DNA of 64,000 nt from Stratiolaelaps scimitus (lineage: Eukaryota; Arthropoda; Arachnida; Mesostigmata; Laelapidae), in NCBI GenBank assembly GCA_019614645.1, contig JABWDB010000005.1, forward strand, positions 5,922,001 through 5,986,000, written 5' to 3'. This document shows, piece by piece, positions 1 to 14,320 of the stretch (positions are counted from its first letter, which is position 1; every line of letters begins with the position of its first letter). The position numbers were made by a program, and so were the translations under genes. The notes beneath the pieces were generated by a model. That model was not told where the DNA came from. It saw only the letters and a list, made by a program, of their open reading frames with translations, and made no database searches.

Positions 1-3000
1 ACAACACGCGATCTCTGAGTCATCCCGTCCAGCAGCAATTCCCCAGCGGGAAGGACTGCCGAACTAGCTCTCCTGGTGGGCGCCGCGCTGCGCCGCCTTT
101 TGTCGACATGCACGAAAGAGGACGGGCCTGGCCACACCGGGACGAAGAGCGAGAAAGAAAGGAAGGCTAGGACACACTCAGGGATGCTGGGTGTATTCGT
201 CGTAGCTCTTTTTTAGCTGCTTCGGTAGCCTGGTTGAAGCTGCTGCGATTCGAGACGTAGCGGCAGCCCACTAGGACCACATGGGATCGCGTTTGGTCGC
301 TTGCTTGCTCGCCCACCCTCCTTCTATGCGAGGTATGACCTGACGACTAGTCAAAGGCCCCGGCCAACGAACGAACCTCAGCTAGCCGTCGATCCACCGC
401 TCGCCTGACGCTCTGTCGCGCCGTGCATATAGCGAGATAGCAGCGGTATAGCCAGAGAGGGAGAGATAGAGAGGGAGGGGCAAGCTTTGCGGCAAAGAGG
501 CAGATCTTTATATGTAGCACCAGCAGCAGCGGCTGCCGCAGCAGAGCCACGATGCTGGGACGAACGGAGGAAGATGAGCCCTGACGAGTATATTTTTACG
601 AGACGGCCAATGGCGGAGGCTACAGCGAAAGCGACGCTTCGCAGACAGCAGGGCCATGATTACGACGACCACATCGGAAGAGACAGAGCACACAGACATA
701 GGCAATGACTATGTAGGGACCCCTCTGAGACGTTCGCTGAGCTCGCGGCCGAACTTCGTTCGTTTCTATGATGATGATGACGACGACGAGACGTCAACGG
801 GTGCAGCTGCAGCAACTGCGAATGGAGAGCTACTACGCGTCGCCGAGTACGGAATTCTGATATTGTGGGTGCGCGCGAGCTGGCGGCTTCGATGTAGTCA
901 GCTGCCAATGGTCCGGTGGCTGTTGTCGAAAAAAAACGGCTGCCATCGCCGTCGCCGCCAGAGAGCGCGCCTCTGATATGGCCTCTGATATTATCGTGGA
1001 TTAGATCAGACAGCGACAATGGTGGGGATCACACTGACGAGACATGATCTGAGGGGACTTTCCGTAGGAAACAATGGTGCCTGCTGCTGTGCATCTTGTA
1101 TGTGCATGGGTGCGTGTATGAGTGTGCGTGTGTATATATAGATACATGCAGATTTTGGTCTAGGAGGTGGTTCCGTGTACGAGAATGGCATATTTCATAA
1201 TGCGATGATAGTGCACAATGGCGTACATTGGGCAAAGGGAATATTTATTATATATTTAGAGTTATACACGACACACCGACTAACAAACAGGTGCAATCAG
1301 ATAGATCATTTTTGTATAATATGCATCTGCATTGACTTTCAAGTAAAAATATCCACGTGAACAACCCGGCAGAGTGAAGCAAATATTTTTACTCCGTTGC
1401 AACAATATTTCAAGACTAATGACTCGAGCAAGGAGGTGATAAAAGTGTACATTTTGTGAATAGAATTATGTATGTCGCTTATAGACTCAGAGCATTGACT
1501 CATCTATAGAAGCGCGGGGTAAGCATTCGTCAGCATAAACTATACATCGCCTGGTCAGACATCTATATATATATATATGTCGACTTAGGTACTTTATATT
1601 TGTTTGTCTATCATATTAGCTTGTGTTTATACCAAATTATCGATATTCTACCTAGAAAACCTTCTAAACTGATTGAATAAAATCAACTTAAATCACCAAA
1701 CGCAGCAACCCTTCGTCATCCCGTCACGACAAGACCCTGCTCGATATTCTGTGTTTGTCAAATCATCTCATATTTCTACACGTCGTACGTTTCTACGCAC
1801 CAACACCCTTGCACGTACACATATGGAGATACACGTTTCGAGAAACGGCGTGTGCACAGTCCCCTCCGCCCAAACGCCCCCTGTGTTGTGCGTCTAACGT
1901 AAAAAAGCTCGGCGTGTACTCCGCCGGCTAACGGCTGCCTCCCGCCGAGGGGAATAGGCGTCGGCCACGACAGATACTCGCTTTTTTCTTCTGCTGGCTG
2001 TGCTGCGGCCGCTACGGCGACCTCTGCTGCTGCTGACGATGATGCCGCATCGCGCCATGTGACTGAGTAAGGAACTCACATTGCGTTTGAGCTGGATGCT
2101 CGTCACGGGGGCCCGTACAGAGGGAAGAGCAGCTCTGCACGGTGAACATCGCGGTGCGTTCCATTTTGATGAAAATAAAAGCCGAAAAGTCAACACCTCT
2201 CTCAGAGAGAGGCACCAATTTATTACCTTCCCTGACGCCCGACTATGCTTCCTGGCCGAGCCGAGTCGGCCGAGCCCCCTCTTGGTTGCCCTGGTTGTAT
2301 CCACGACCTCAGCGACCCTCGAAGAGCTCTCGGGGTGAGTGGGGAGTGGGCGCTCCGTAGCTCGGGGGCTCCAGGTGGGGGAGAGTGGCGGCGGATTCAC
2401 ACGGCATCGACTGTTCCCGTGACTGATATATTCTCTTAGCTCGAGAGTGGCTAGCCAAAGGGATATTATAGATGGGCGAAGAGAAGGTGAAATGAATTGT
2501 CGAATTGACGCGTGGGTATAAAGCATAACGACGACAACGATGAGGATGATGCCGGGACGAACGGCCAAAGAAAATGAACCACCAGCAGGTTCTGGCTGAT
2601 TTAGGAGTGCGTGCTGCCCGCTTATCGCATTTGAAACTGATCCCCACGAGGCCAGGTCACTGGGACCGCTCACAGTCAGCGGCGCTCATTTCAGCCTACT
2701 CATTCAGCTATCGGTCTGTCTGGCTATCAGCACGCGGTCTCTCTCTGATATCAGACATCGCGGAAGCCAGTTTCCTTCTTGGAGAAAAGAAAAGATAGGG
2801 AGGCACGAATGAAATGCCCCACACCCCCCCTTCCCTACATCGATGATCACGCAAAGCTACCAACTGAAGAAACAGAGAGATGAAGAGGAGAGGTCTGCCG
2901 AGAAATGCAATATCCATTGAGGTGATAGCATCTCATGAGAGGCGGAACGACCTGTTTTTTATACGGTATGAGCGAATGGTAGCTGGAGACGATCAAAGGA

Positions 3001-3347
3001 GTACTAGTTTCAAAGGGGAAGGATTGACTCGTGTCCTGCGGTCAGTAGCTGCGGGCGAGTTGGTGGCTGCCAACTCGTTGTCAATTTCTCCGGTGCGGCC
3101 ACCGGTGGAATTGAATTGAAATTGAAACTACCTTCTTTCGGTCTACGTATTATACTCTCCTAGTGGAGTAGGACTGTACCCTCTACAGCACGTACAGTCC
3201 AGGCACAGTTCGCGCTTTGGGATGGCGTCTTCGCGGTAACTTGATCGCTGACACCCGTTATCATTGAAATCATTTCTGTAAGGCGCTATCATCGACAACT
3301 CGCGTGTATTCCTATTTCAGCCAAATTAAAGTGAAACCAACAAGAAA

Positions 3348-3351
<4 letters not shown>

Positions 3352-3379
<28 letters not shown>
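3352..3379. repeat. (TA)n microsatellite
   Basis: Uninterrupted AT alternation of 28 bases. Confidence 0.93.
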
Positions 3380-4803
3380 CTACACACACAGGCTGTCGCG
3401 TTTCGTGTTGCGTCGTTTGCTTTGCCACTGCCCACCTGACACTGGTGGTACGACACGACAACGGGTCCGCTTACACACGAGATCTACACGGGAACCGAAC
3501 AAAAAAACAGAAAGAGCCGTCCCACTCTCCAAGCCAAACGGAACCCCCCGCCCCCCCGACCAACCGGAACAACATCACGACATGCATTTGCCTCCTGCGA
3601 TGCAATGATGCCTGGCGCCGCTCTACACGTAGCCCGTTCTACTGGGGGTGGTACTCGAGCACGGGGCAATCGGGAAGGCCGGGCGTGTACGGGTTGTCGG
3701 AACCGCGGTATGATGTGGTGTGCGCGGATGGTGGATGGCCGATTATGGCCAAGTTGTGGGCGGTGGCCATTGGTAGAACCGCGCGCCGCCAAGTAGAAAC
3801 GCTGGTGGTTGTATGAAAGTATATTGAGTGCCGCTGCAAGGGTATATGGGACCGACCACCGCTTCTTCTGCCGCCGTCGGCAGCACCAGCATCGCAGCTA
3901 TGGCATCGTCTCCACAAGCACATTGGCCCCGTCTCATAGCGCATAATGGTTCGATTAGTTCTCAGGATAATAAATGCTGCTCCCCTTGCCTCTTCCACTG
4001 GTCCTGGCCCATGGCCATGCCTCCCCGTCGCCAATGCTCCTCTGCGGGGGACTCTAATAATTATCCAGTCGGTGAGGCCGGCGTTTTTCCGATTCCTCCG
4101 ACTCCCCGATTGCGTTGTCCGGGAAGAGGCCGAGGACGACATGGAGCGCTGCGGCCACCTGCACACACACACGAACCCAGGCCGAGTGAAACAGAGAGAC
4201 AAACGCGGTCGCCACCCAACATCGAAGGCCCTTCACAATGGGAAGCAGTGGGGCTATCCGCCGAGACGCTGGATGCTATAGCGAACGGATCGCTGCTAAC
4301 GTTGCAATACACCCCACATTCGCATTGGAGGAGAAGCACCGCTCGAACAGACCACATACGGAAAGCGAACCACCCATCAAGAGGGCGACACAGAAAGCGA
4401 GCGAGAGAGAGAGCGAGAGTGGAGCTCCCATTGAGGAAAAGATCTGACCGGGGTCCACCGCAACAAGGGGCAAGTTACACTAGGAGGCTCCCGCTTGCTC
4501 ATATGGATCTCACAGAGCAATGAGCTTGCATCTATTTTGCGCTGGCCGAGTGGAAAAGTGGTGGAACCAGCAGTCGTCGCTAGGTGTGAATGAATCGTAC
4601 TATCGCTAGTAATGAATGATACTGTCGGTCATAATGCAAATATGGACGAGCGGCGCGATGCAACAGAGCAAGGCGACCTGGCCGGCTATTCATAGGAGCA
4701 CAGCGATGATGAACTTTGTGGCAACTCCTTTGAGATATGATTACTGGCGTGGGATGCCCTATCGAAATATACGTAGTGTTGTCCCTAAATCGAATTGCTC
4801 GTC

Positions 4804-4872
4804 GACCACAAGCTGCTCGGTCAACCCACTAGCAATGATAAGTCTGGTGGGTTGACCGAGCAGGTTGTGGTC
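4804..4872. repeat. Hairpin with 25-bp arms
   Basis: Arms 4804-4828 and 4848-4872 (GACCACAAGCTGCTCGGTCA and onward) are reverse complements with one mismatch, around a 19-base loop. Size and near-perfect pairing recall a small-RNA precursor or a foldback element. No TA or other duplication flanks it clearly. Confidence 0.7.
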
Positions 4873-7800
4873 TGAAATCAGATATGAGGTTTCAGCCAGA
4901 GAAATCGTAGGCCTATATTGACACAGTATTTGTTTAACGACCATTAACCCTCTACCTTTGCTATAATAGGTAAGTGCACATCCGTTTCGTCGGCTTTTTT
5001 CCCCCTTTAGATGGCGCCCGTCTTCTCATTCTAACTTCAAACACATTCATCGAATATGCTGCCTCAGCTGCGATTTACCTTGGGCGGAGACTTGCGGTCC
5101 ATTTGATCTTTTCTGTAGATACTGTGTGAGACCGCAGGCCGAATCGCTGACCCCTGTCCATTGGGCTGGATTTCGGCGAAAAAAAAAACGCGGAAAAAGA
5201 ACGCCTACCGTTAGCAGACGAATTCCGCTATTTCGATGGTCATTTCATGCCCCCCCCTGCTGACACCCTCCCTTCATGGCGTTTGCTGTGCTTTTCCTGG
5301 TAAGGAATGCGAGGAAGGTCTCACCACTGTCGAGTTCCAAGGGTCGCTCGGCCATTGGCTATGCCAGAGGAGAATAGTGTCGACCAAACGATAGCGGAAG
5401 ATGTCACCTGGCGAGTTACGAACTTACGTATGCCTGAGCGTCTCCCTAGAATTTTGTCCTTGAGCACGCTCTATAAACACGATTTTGTAAAGGGCCACGA
5501 AATTCCAAGACGTGTTACACATGGCTAACTTCGGTGAGGAGTCCAGGATCATTACATCAGGTTAAGGAGTTTCAGCAAAACGCACACAATGAGGTGACGC
5601 ACACGGTGTCAACAGCAAATCCTTCTCGAGTCGAAACGAAAGCACCCGAGGGCACCGCCTTGATCAACGGACAACAGATGTACAACGCGTGTGCTTTACG
5701 AGAGCTGAATAGGATTGAATTCCTTGGGAAGAAGTCTATAGAAATCAGTGCAGGTTGCTCTGAGACACAAGACTTGTCAGTTGTCGACAAGTTGATTATC
5801 ATTCTATCGGGGTGTTTTATTTTGTTGTGTTGTCAATAAACAAACATTATCCATTCGATTAACGCATTTCTGCAAAGCTGCACCAGCTTTCGAGCGCCGA
5901 CAATACAAGATCATACGTCTATACGATATCATATGAGCTCAAATGTTTCGTCATGGAATACTATTTCTTCAACGGAAGCTACGTTTCTCTCCTTCTGCAC
6001 ACATAAAGAAAGTGTCCGAATAAAAGTGGCCGGTTTAGATCGTGGTTTACGCTTCGTGAAACGAGTCGCTTCGCGTAGAAATCATTCGCTTGTTAAAGCA
6101 CACCATCCTTTGGTATACCTGAGAAAGCATTCACCTCCTTCGCTGCCGACGAGTGTTTCACGGTGACTTTAGCGCTCCCATCTCAAATCTGGATGCTATC
6201 TCGCACGCAGATCACGCGCTCGTCAAGAGCTGGCTCCGTCTCGCATGTGGCGGCAGCGATCAGCACGGCCCCTGTTCTTTCCCTTGCAGCTTGCTGGCTG
6301 TCTGGCTTCTTGAAGAAGAAAACCGCAACAGCTATGACATGGCGCAGCCGATCTGAGAGACAGGCGGGAAATGTTGTTTTCTAGTTCACAAGCTGTAGTG
6401 AAATCGGCCGAGCTCCATCTGCAAGGAAAACAAGTGGGCAAAAAGACAGAGGGAAAGAGCTTGCACGTAGAATTAATAAAGTTGAAGAACGAAGGCAACA
6501 AATCGGGTCGGGTGCCTGTTTGTTACCGACTTCGTAGCGGCAGCTAGAACGTGTTCAAGACAGAGACAAGGGTACGCGTTTTCTGCTAGAGCTCAAACGT
6601 CCTTCGGAACAGACTAGTTGCTTACAGGCAACTCGTCGAGGAGATTCGATCTGATATACGGGGATCATTTGCTACAAGAAAACTATGTAACACGCGTAAG
6701 TAAATTCACTTATAATACGGTGTACGTAAGATACGCGCTCGGGCAGTAGGAGAGTTGGAAGATATATATATATATATATATATAACAGAGAGAGAGAGCA
6801 CTTATTCACAAAGTTCGAGCGATTCTCGCGACGTTTGGTGGACGCCACGTCACAATTAGTGGCACATACGAGAGAATCGTATTGGGTAGCGAAAATAATA
6901 AGAGTCAATATCGAATCATTATACATAACGGAAGGCTATTACGCCGCACGATATTAAGCTAGTCTATTATACTATTTTTCTCTTCTCCTATACCTTCAAC
7001 AAGGAGAAATACACGTTGTAAGTTAGGCCTGTTTTGTCTCGATCCTTCGCGAGCCTCGGCCTCGCCGAACACGAGAGTCCAGCTGTGAACATAGCCATGC
7101 AGCGCCTTGATCGTCACTTGGACGAACGAATCACTGAACGGCGTGCGTTTCGCGGAAGAGCCGATATCGGATCTGGTCAGGCCGGAACCGGTTTTGGCGA
7201 TGCAGTTGTATGGGGTCGTGGCTCCCACAAGGACCTGATCTGTCCGTTGAGGGCCAGGGAGGGGGGCGAATAGTGCTCAATGATCGCGAACTCCATTGCC
7301 ACCGGGAGTATATGGTACAGACAATGCACACTAAGCAAAAAAACGAACCCAACCAGTAAACGCACGGGGTGTAGTTGACCCCAAATGAGATAAGCTGATG
7401 ATCGGAGCCTGTATTCCGCCATAATCAGAGCTTGTATTCCATGTGTCAATCAAGTGTGTTTCGGTTTTTGGGGGAAAAATTGCTCAATTAACTTCGTTTA
7501 AAAATCTACACATTGAATTTGATTTTATTTGCTGCAAACTTCTGGTAGGCGTTTTCTAGGGTCGTCTTATATTGAAATGTCACAGTTAGTTAATGTCAAA
7601 CTTTTTTTAACGTCTTCGAACATGGCTTTTAATCATAATCCAAATTCGAATAATCGAATTTGTCCAGCTTTCACTGAGCGGCATATTCTGTGTTCTCAAA
7701 TCAGTTTTGCCAAAGCGAACCAATATCCCTCTGGCAATATGCAAATATGAATACATGAAAATCTCAAGATCTATGACAATTTTGCCGAGGGCAGGAATCC

Positions 7801-10579
7801 TTCAACTGAATAGTGACTATATCTTGGGACTATATCTAGGCTGTTGACGAGACTCGATTGCCCGGCCGCGCACGTTCGTCTTTCCGAATCAAACTCCTCA
7901 AAGTATCATTGTTATTAATAGCTAGTCCTTCTGCGCTCTAGTCCATTTCGGCCAGTTTAGTGTGCAGCGAAACAAGCGATGAATCACTGTCTTGAGGAAC
8001 TTGAGGAACTATAGTGGCAGTAGTGGACGGCTAGACGCATTGTACTCAAATTGTGTATTGTTATAGTGCGGCATAATCACAATTTAATCACCATCGCAGC
8101 CATTGGTACCGAGCTCGTGAACGGTCACTGAGATCATCATCAGAGTGTCATGTTCATGAATGCCCGTCGCCTTCTTCATTCTTGTCGTTCGTGTGGATGA
8201 GCGGTATGCTAAGATAGCCACCATGAGTGTTGTACTGATGACACACCCACTGGCCCAACTCTCGAGGGTTTGTGGGGTGGGAGCTGGGTTGTCGTGAACC
8301 GCTCGAGACGCGGCCGCTTGACGGCGTGACAATACGAAGCAGCAAAAAGCTACGAGATGGCTGACGCCCCAGCTTCGAGGCCTCTTTTGGCAGCGACCGG
8401 TCAGTTGGACGAGCGGGAGACGGAGGATCGAATCATGAGTCGCACTGTTGTGTGTTACCACCATGATCTTGTACAGTAACAGCAGGAAATATAGGAGATC
8501 GACCGAGAGAGAGAGACAGAGAGAGAGAGAGAGCGAGAATCGTGAGGAAGAGAGACTATAGAGTTGGTCCATTAATGATTATTATGGTTGTGGGAGGTGA
8601 CGGTGGCGGCGGCATTGGCGGTCTCGTGGCGGTAGGCTGTGTGAACATCGCGGCCATGCGATGCTTACGCGTTGACTACTTAAGGGCTATTTGGGGCTGG
8701 CTATTGTATAACAACTTTGTTTAGGCGTCTGCCTGCGGACCAATGGTGCTGCTTACCTAAGAGTTTTGGCAGAGGCGCTGTGTTGTTTTCTTTGTTTTGG
8801 TTCGAGGTCGTGACCTAGAGGTAGCGGGTTGGATACTGTTTGAGTTGAAGTGGCGCTCTGCGAACGTGACTGATTTGAACGATCACGGACTTATTTCTCG
8901 CCCCCGATATGTGCGTGGATACTGAGCCACCGCGGTTGAGTTGTGGTCCGACCTCACGAGGTGGATCATGCGGCTTTCGAGAATTTTTCCAGCTCGCTGT
9001 CATTAGGAGTATGAGATCAGGGCTAAACTTCTCACTCCGGGTCTGAACTAGCATCTATCGAGTCAAATACCTCTTATAGAAACAAATCGTTTGTCATGCC
9101 ATTTGCTCAGTACTAACTGATACAACGTTGGTGATGGTGGTGGCTGTAGTATAAGTGCCCATGTGAGTCCGCTTCTACTGTCGGCGCGTTCTTCGTGGTA
9201 GTGTTTAGCGAGCGTTCGTTTGATCCTCGGCGTCGTGAATCTGCTTTTCTGAATAGTCTTTAATTGATACTTTTAGAATCGCAGTGTCGCATCATCGCTA
9301 CTTTCAACCGTGCTGCACCTCGACCCTCCGCTAAATAGCTGCTACGCTGTATTCCAAAGGACTCGTACACTCGCTGCGTATAGTATGATGCCGTTAGTAT
9401 GCAGGAGTTAAAACAGGCACTACTGGTTCGCTGAGCTAAAGCAGACACAAGCGAGTTGCGAAGAGATTTATGAAAACACGACATGGAGGTCGATCATGGT
9501 CGTACACCGCTCGGTGACGACGCCAGGGGTTCTACACGCGCGAAACGAGCTCAACACATCTGCTTTCGGTGAGACGTTGAAACGGGCCGGCGTCGAGTCG
9601 ATGATCTCGGAAGAAAATTGCGAACAATATTCATGTGTACGTCTGTGATCTGTCTCATGAGTTCGCGGAGTGCTTCACGTTACATATTATTGTTATGCTA
9701 TAGAGGCCAGATGAACCACTTGGCTCATCGGCCGTCCCGCAAACGAATGCGTCCAACGTGAATGAACAATGGTAGGCAAGCGGGTGGAACAGCTGGCCTG
9801 TTCCCAGGACACCTGCGTATTCCTAATGCTGTTCGTTTTCAACGAACGTGAACTAGTCCTTCTGACCACGATGCATTGTTAGGTGCTAAAGGTTGCCTCT
9901 GGCCATCAACGACGGCGTGAGTTCTGCAAGTCCCCGGGGAAAAGAGACGCTCGGCTATCTTTGAGTGGGGGTCGAAAACCTCTCTCGATGTGGCCGATAG
10001 TTCGGAAATGCTCATTGTGACGAGATGGGTTCGCACACCTGCATAGCGCCAGCTCGTATACAGCGTCACGATATCACAAGTTTGATACACAATTTCTTTT
10101 GGGCAGTTTGCGATGTGTCGCACGGTCATATTGCTTTTACTGTAGCGTCAGATTTTGCCAATTTCTCGACCTGTTGTTCGGCAAGATTGCTGTGTCTATG
10201 AGGTGTTCAAGGAAGTCCTCTCGAACGAACTCAATACGGTCAGGTTTTTCGCTCTGGCGATTGACGGACGTCGAGTTCATACGACATCTTTCTACGGAGA
10301 ACACGTTGGGTGATCGCGGGTACAGCACCAGCGCCACAGATTAATGGTGATAACAGAGCAAGCTAACATCGGGTTCCAGTTGAGCGCTGTACCAATTCGC
10401 TAATTCTTTATACGAATTAGATTGTTCCGGTAGTAGTAGTAGTATGATAAGTACCACAATACACCGATGTACTCGCTAGAGATACTGCTATCTGTGTGGC
10501 GAACCGTAAGATGACATACAGCAACTAATTTCGCATCGTATAAACATGAACCTGAATGAAAATCGCTGCATGAACAACA

Positions 10580-10620
10580 AACGTAATAGGATATAACTAT
10601 TTTTATATCCTATTAACGTT
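10580..10620. repeat. Short palindrome, 16-bp stem
   Basis: AACGTAATAGGATATA (10580-10595) pairs with 10604-10620 with one bulged base and an 8-base loop. AT-rich. It might be a remnant of a small inverted-repeat element. Confidence 0.6.
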
Positions 10621-13266
10621 ATTTTGTCGTTATTTTGGTATAATTGTGCAAGTGTATATATATATATATATAGAAACCTTTTAGTTTCATTTTTTATTAA
10701 AAACGAGAACTAAACTGTCTCCAGATCGCAGTCCCATCACTAAATCTCACGTTGAACGAACGAGAGTCCAGTGACAGAAGCCATACAACTGACTGGAGAC
10801 TGGGCTGAATTCGCGACAGCGGCGTCGAACCGTTGAGGCCACGCAACGAAGAAGCTCACTTAATCGAAAGTGGAAATTATTCTAGTATGCTCTGTCATGC
10901 TGTTGCAATACAGCGATGCGATACTTCACGAGAACATAGAAGCCATACAGTTATTTTAACAAAAACTAGCCCAAAGGCGCAAACGGCGTGAAGCTGAGGA
11001 GTTTTCTTTTTTGTTGTATGCGGTTTGCCTGCGTCGAAATGTCTTCTAATTCCTGTAGGCCAGTGCGTACTCTCGCTCCAGACCTTAAGCACGATTATTC
11101 CAGCCAATGTAGAAAACGCTATTCAAGCCATTTTAGACGGGGCTATGTTTTTCACGTCGGTCCAAGGATTTCTCGGGACGAGACGCGAACGCGGTCTTGC
11201 CCGAGACGCATAATTCATTCGTCTCATAGAAGCTGCTTGGCGGGCAGCGAACGTCGTCTTTGCCGGCTTCGATGCTCTGCTCAACTTTCCGCCATCGCTC
11301 CTTTTCATGCTTATGTAGAATATAAGTGGTCTTGAAAATAGCCCCTGAAACATGTAGTCTGGCCCCAGCATATTGACGTATTCCGCTGGCGAAAAAAAAA
11401 GATCAAAGAAGCCCCAATGGCACCGTCGGCGCTCGTGGTCTACTTTCAACCAAGTAGATCTAGTCAAATATTATATAATGGTCCGTCCGGGTGGTCGCTT
11501 AAAGGGTGTATAATGCAACGATGTCATTTTCCTCGATTATTAACCAGATGGATGCATTTGTGCGAAAGGCGGCTTATATCGCAATTGCACAAAGATATTG
11601 CTATTAACGCTTTCGTCAAATCGTCCACAGCGCATAATTGAATCCCCAGCACTTTGAGGCGGATGCGTGTTTCGATTGCGTGTTTGATAGGTCCCGCGAG
11701 ATGTCGACTCTATTGTCGTTTCAAGGTCCCTCCCTCCCCGCTCGTTTACGGGCTTTTCAGGGTGCTCCATTATACAGCGTGGCTTCGTACACAGAGTGAG
11801 TGTACAGTCGTCGCACACTCGATCTTTAGCTATACACGTCTACCCAATGTAACAAACCTATGGGTGATGATATTATTGCGCGGATTTTCCCGCTCAACAT
11901 CGGCAGCAGCAGCAGCAGGCTTCGTGTGCTTCTTGTGGACGCTGCCTTCTCGGTATTAGCTTCTTCATTTTTTTTATCTCGCCAAAAGCTAACCAAACTG
12001 GCACTGATAAGTCGCTTTCTCGCACCTCTTCCACCGGACCACAGACAAATACACACACACACACACACATACAGGGCCACGCGGCGACACGCTAGCGGTG
12101 CCGTGTACGGCATGGGCCACCGACGGACCATCCAGCGACTCGTCGCTTGGGTCCAATACGCCGCCCGGCGGCGTACGCCGACTGCTCTAAAACCGACCGC
12201 ATGACACACCAATAAATCACCCACTCGGAGAGAACTTAGAGATAGAAACGGGGGTGATGTAGAAGCTCGGAGACGAGGGCTAGGTGGCGTTGCAAAAGCG
12301 CACATCCTCCAGTTCGTCGTCATCCGACGCAGGGAAGGCTGCTGCGTGTGTTCAGTGAGAACGCCCTGACTCATGTCCCGCACCGCTGCGGTGGGCCCCA
12401 GGCCAGCCAACACCGAGCTTCCCATCTCAGAGAGTGGCCGAGACGGCTGTGCCGATCGAGGCATCAAAATCGACTCTATCGAAACTTCTTTTCGACGAAG
12501 GTGCCAACGTGAGAAGGTGGAAACGGAAAAAGGAGCGCTGTGTGTGCGTGTGGTGAGGGGGGACAAGGTATCAGCAATATCAGTAACGTGTTTGCGCAAC
12601 AACTCTACGACGGTGGACGTATACTGATTTTTCGGAAATTGCGATGGATTGCCGACATCTGTTGGGAAGGATGGATGATGGCTTTTCAGATTGACGAGGA
12701 CACTATGCCACGTTTGCCGTCGATCTTTGTTGAATTGATTTCGTCATAGATCGGGGTATAGGCGATCTTTGACTATTGCCGATGTCACTAGCCTCTCACG
12801 CAACGATCTAGGAATCGTTTATGCCGCATGCTGAGGTCACACACATTTCTGCCAGCTGCAGAAACTGGGCCGTGGGCGCAAGGGTGAAGTACTAGCATAC
12901 ACCAACCATACGCTGGGTTTGTCCGATATATTTTAGCATTTCTACTTCTCGTTGAATTGAATTATAAATGGAGTATAATGCAAAAAATGATAAAAAGTCT
13001 AATAATGCTTCTGTTCTCTTCGTAGGCAGTTAGGTTTCTCTGCCGAAGTCCCATCGCGCGATTCCTCTTGCTCAACTCCCTCTGCTATCGGGAAAAGCAA
13101 ACGGACTCGTCATAGTATATGTATATGCGAGTATACCTACGGTAGCGTGGGCTATGATCATTTATTATTTCGCACGATAATACAATCCGCTCTAGTCTGT
13201 CTCGCTGTCTCACTCGGTCTTAACATAGGAAACCGAGCCAGCACGACGACGTCCCCGATGCTTGGG

Positions 13267-13310
13267 AGTCCTTTGGGAACTTGGACCTTGTTCCAAGTTC
13301 CCAAAGGACT
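13267..13310. repeat. Perfect 19-bp hairpin, first of a pair
   Basis: Arm 13267-13285 (AGTCCTTTGGGAACTTGGA) pairs without mismatch with 13292-13310 around a 6-base loop. A second hairpin begins 4 bases later. Confidence 0.8.
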
Positions 13311-13314
13311 TGGA

Positions 13315-13347
13315 CGAAGCGGGACTTGTGTCCTAAGTCCCGCTTCG
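13315..13347. repeat. Perfect 13-bp hairpin, second of a pair
   Basis: CGAAGCGGGACTT (13315-13327) pairs exactly with 13335-13347 around a 7-base loop. Confidence 0.8.
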
Positions 13348-14154
13348 GGTTAGACTTATTGCTTTCTGGCGTCGGATTTCACCTTCACTACAGCAGAGTT
13401 CTGTTATCCCATTAACTGCTGGCCCAACGAATAGCAGCGCGTTCCGAGGAGTCGACATGTTTCTGTCCCAAGACAAAGGAGTGGGACTCGTGTTTCATCT
13501 CGTGGCCTATTCACAGATTCGCGTTCTGGAAGCAGTTCCCAAAAACCAGTCTGCTGTTTTCGCTCGTTTCCTAACTAACCAGACCAGAACAGATCGTCGT
13601 GTCAGCCGTGCGCGGGCAATATTACCTTGTGGCCTGGGCATGCGTATAGTCGCAGTGTGATCTGGCCAACTCGCTAGTGAGAGATCTGATGGTTTTATTA
13701 TTTAATTAAACAGGAATAATACCTGTGGAGTGTTCTTTCGGGAGCAATATGACCAAAAGCGTATTCTGTGTCATACTCCTCGTAGATGGTAGACTCTATG
13801 CATACTGAATGTGTTATACTAGTCCCCTTTGCAGATGACCTTGAAACGGAACCTTCAATTCTATTTTGCAGCGGGTTAGCTCGCTGGTCACGCATTCCAT
13901 GTGGCTCGCCAAATAGGCTTCTTAAGGTTCGCCAAAAGTTTTGCCTGTCGTGTGCACTAAGCGTGAAGCTATATGACTGTTTTACCAGACAGGTGACGCT
14001 GTGAGGTCGTAGGAAATGTTCGCTGTGTAGACAGGATATACTTATATATATATTCTAGTTCAGTTGATTTAAGGTCTTTCTGGATTCGGAGAGGCTGCTA
14101 CGAATGTCCACCCTCATTTCGTTTTTTGCTTGCTCTGTCGTCACCAAAAAAGAA

Positions 14155-14320
14155 GTCAATTTTCCGGGCCGACTCACAGCCAACATATAACGTTCACCGA
14201 ACCGCTTTCGGCATTGCTCCACAAGACGGACACGTTAAATGCAAACATGCAACGATGGGGATCGAACCCTGTGTGTGTGTGCACCAACGTGTCTCTCTCC
14301 TCTTTCGTGCGTCACCTAAT
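14155..14320 (-). mobile_element. tRNA-derived SINE, copy 1
   Basis: On the reverse strand it shows a Pol III B box (GGGTTCGATCCCC), then GCATGTTTGCATTTAAC and a tail ending TGTTGGCTGTGAGTCGGCC. It shares this order with three other copies. The head is disturbed by a (TG)n expansion next to the B box, and the A-box end is eroded. Confidence 0.65.

Larger units (their letters stand above)
1..14154. other. No recognised gene; mixed GC-rich and AT-rich DNA
   Basis: GC-rich patches (about 1-1100, 1900-2850, 3400-4500, 11800-12600) carry long open frames on both strands at once. None shows a domain, a credible splice pattern or normal composition. The rest is AT-rich with small repeats and the hairpins listed. 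The GC-rich patches could include regulatory DNA or non-coding exons, but I cannot support any. Confidence 0.5.

Noticed and set aside
1894..2673. 259-codon open frame on the - strand
   Set aside because: It lies in GC-rich DNA with overlapping frames on the other strand, has no recognisable domain, irregular composition and no supporting splice or homology signal.
3639..4523. Long open frames on both strands (231 and 187 codons)
   Set aside because: The two overlap each other, no domain is visible, and composition reflects GC-rich low-complexity DNA.
6959..7273. Overlapping frames on both strands near 7.1 kb with fairly normal composition
   Set aside because: I briefly suspected a coding exon on the - strand, but found no convincing family match and the frames break within about 270 bases.
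8424..8440. tRNA B-box-like word (GGATCGAATC)
   Set aside because: No matching A box or cloverleaf around it.
11826..12602. 258-codon open frame on the - strand
   Set aside because: Same pattern: arginine/serine-rich antisense frame in GC-rich DNA, with a (TG)n/(CA)n repeat translated inside it.
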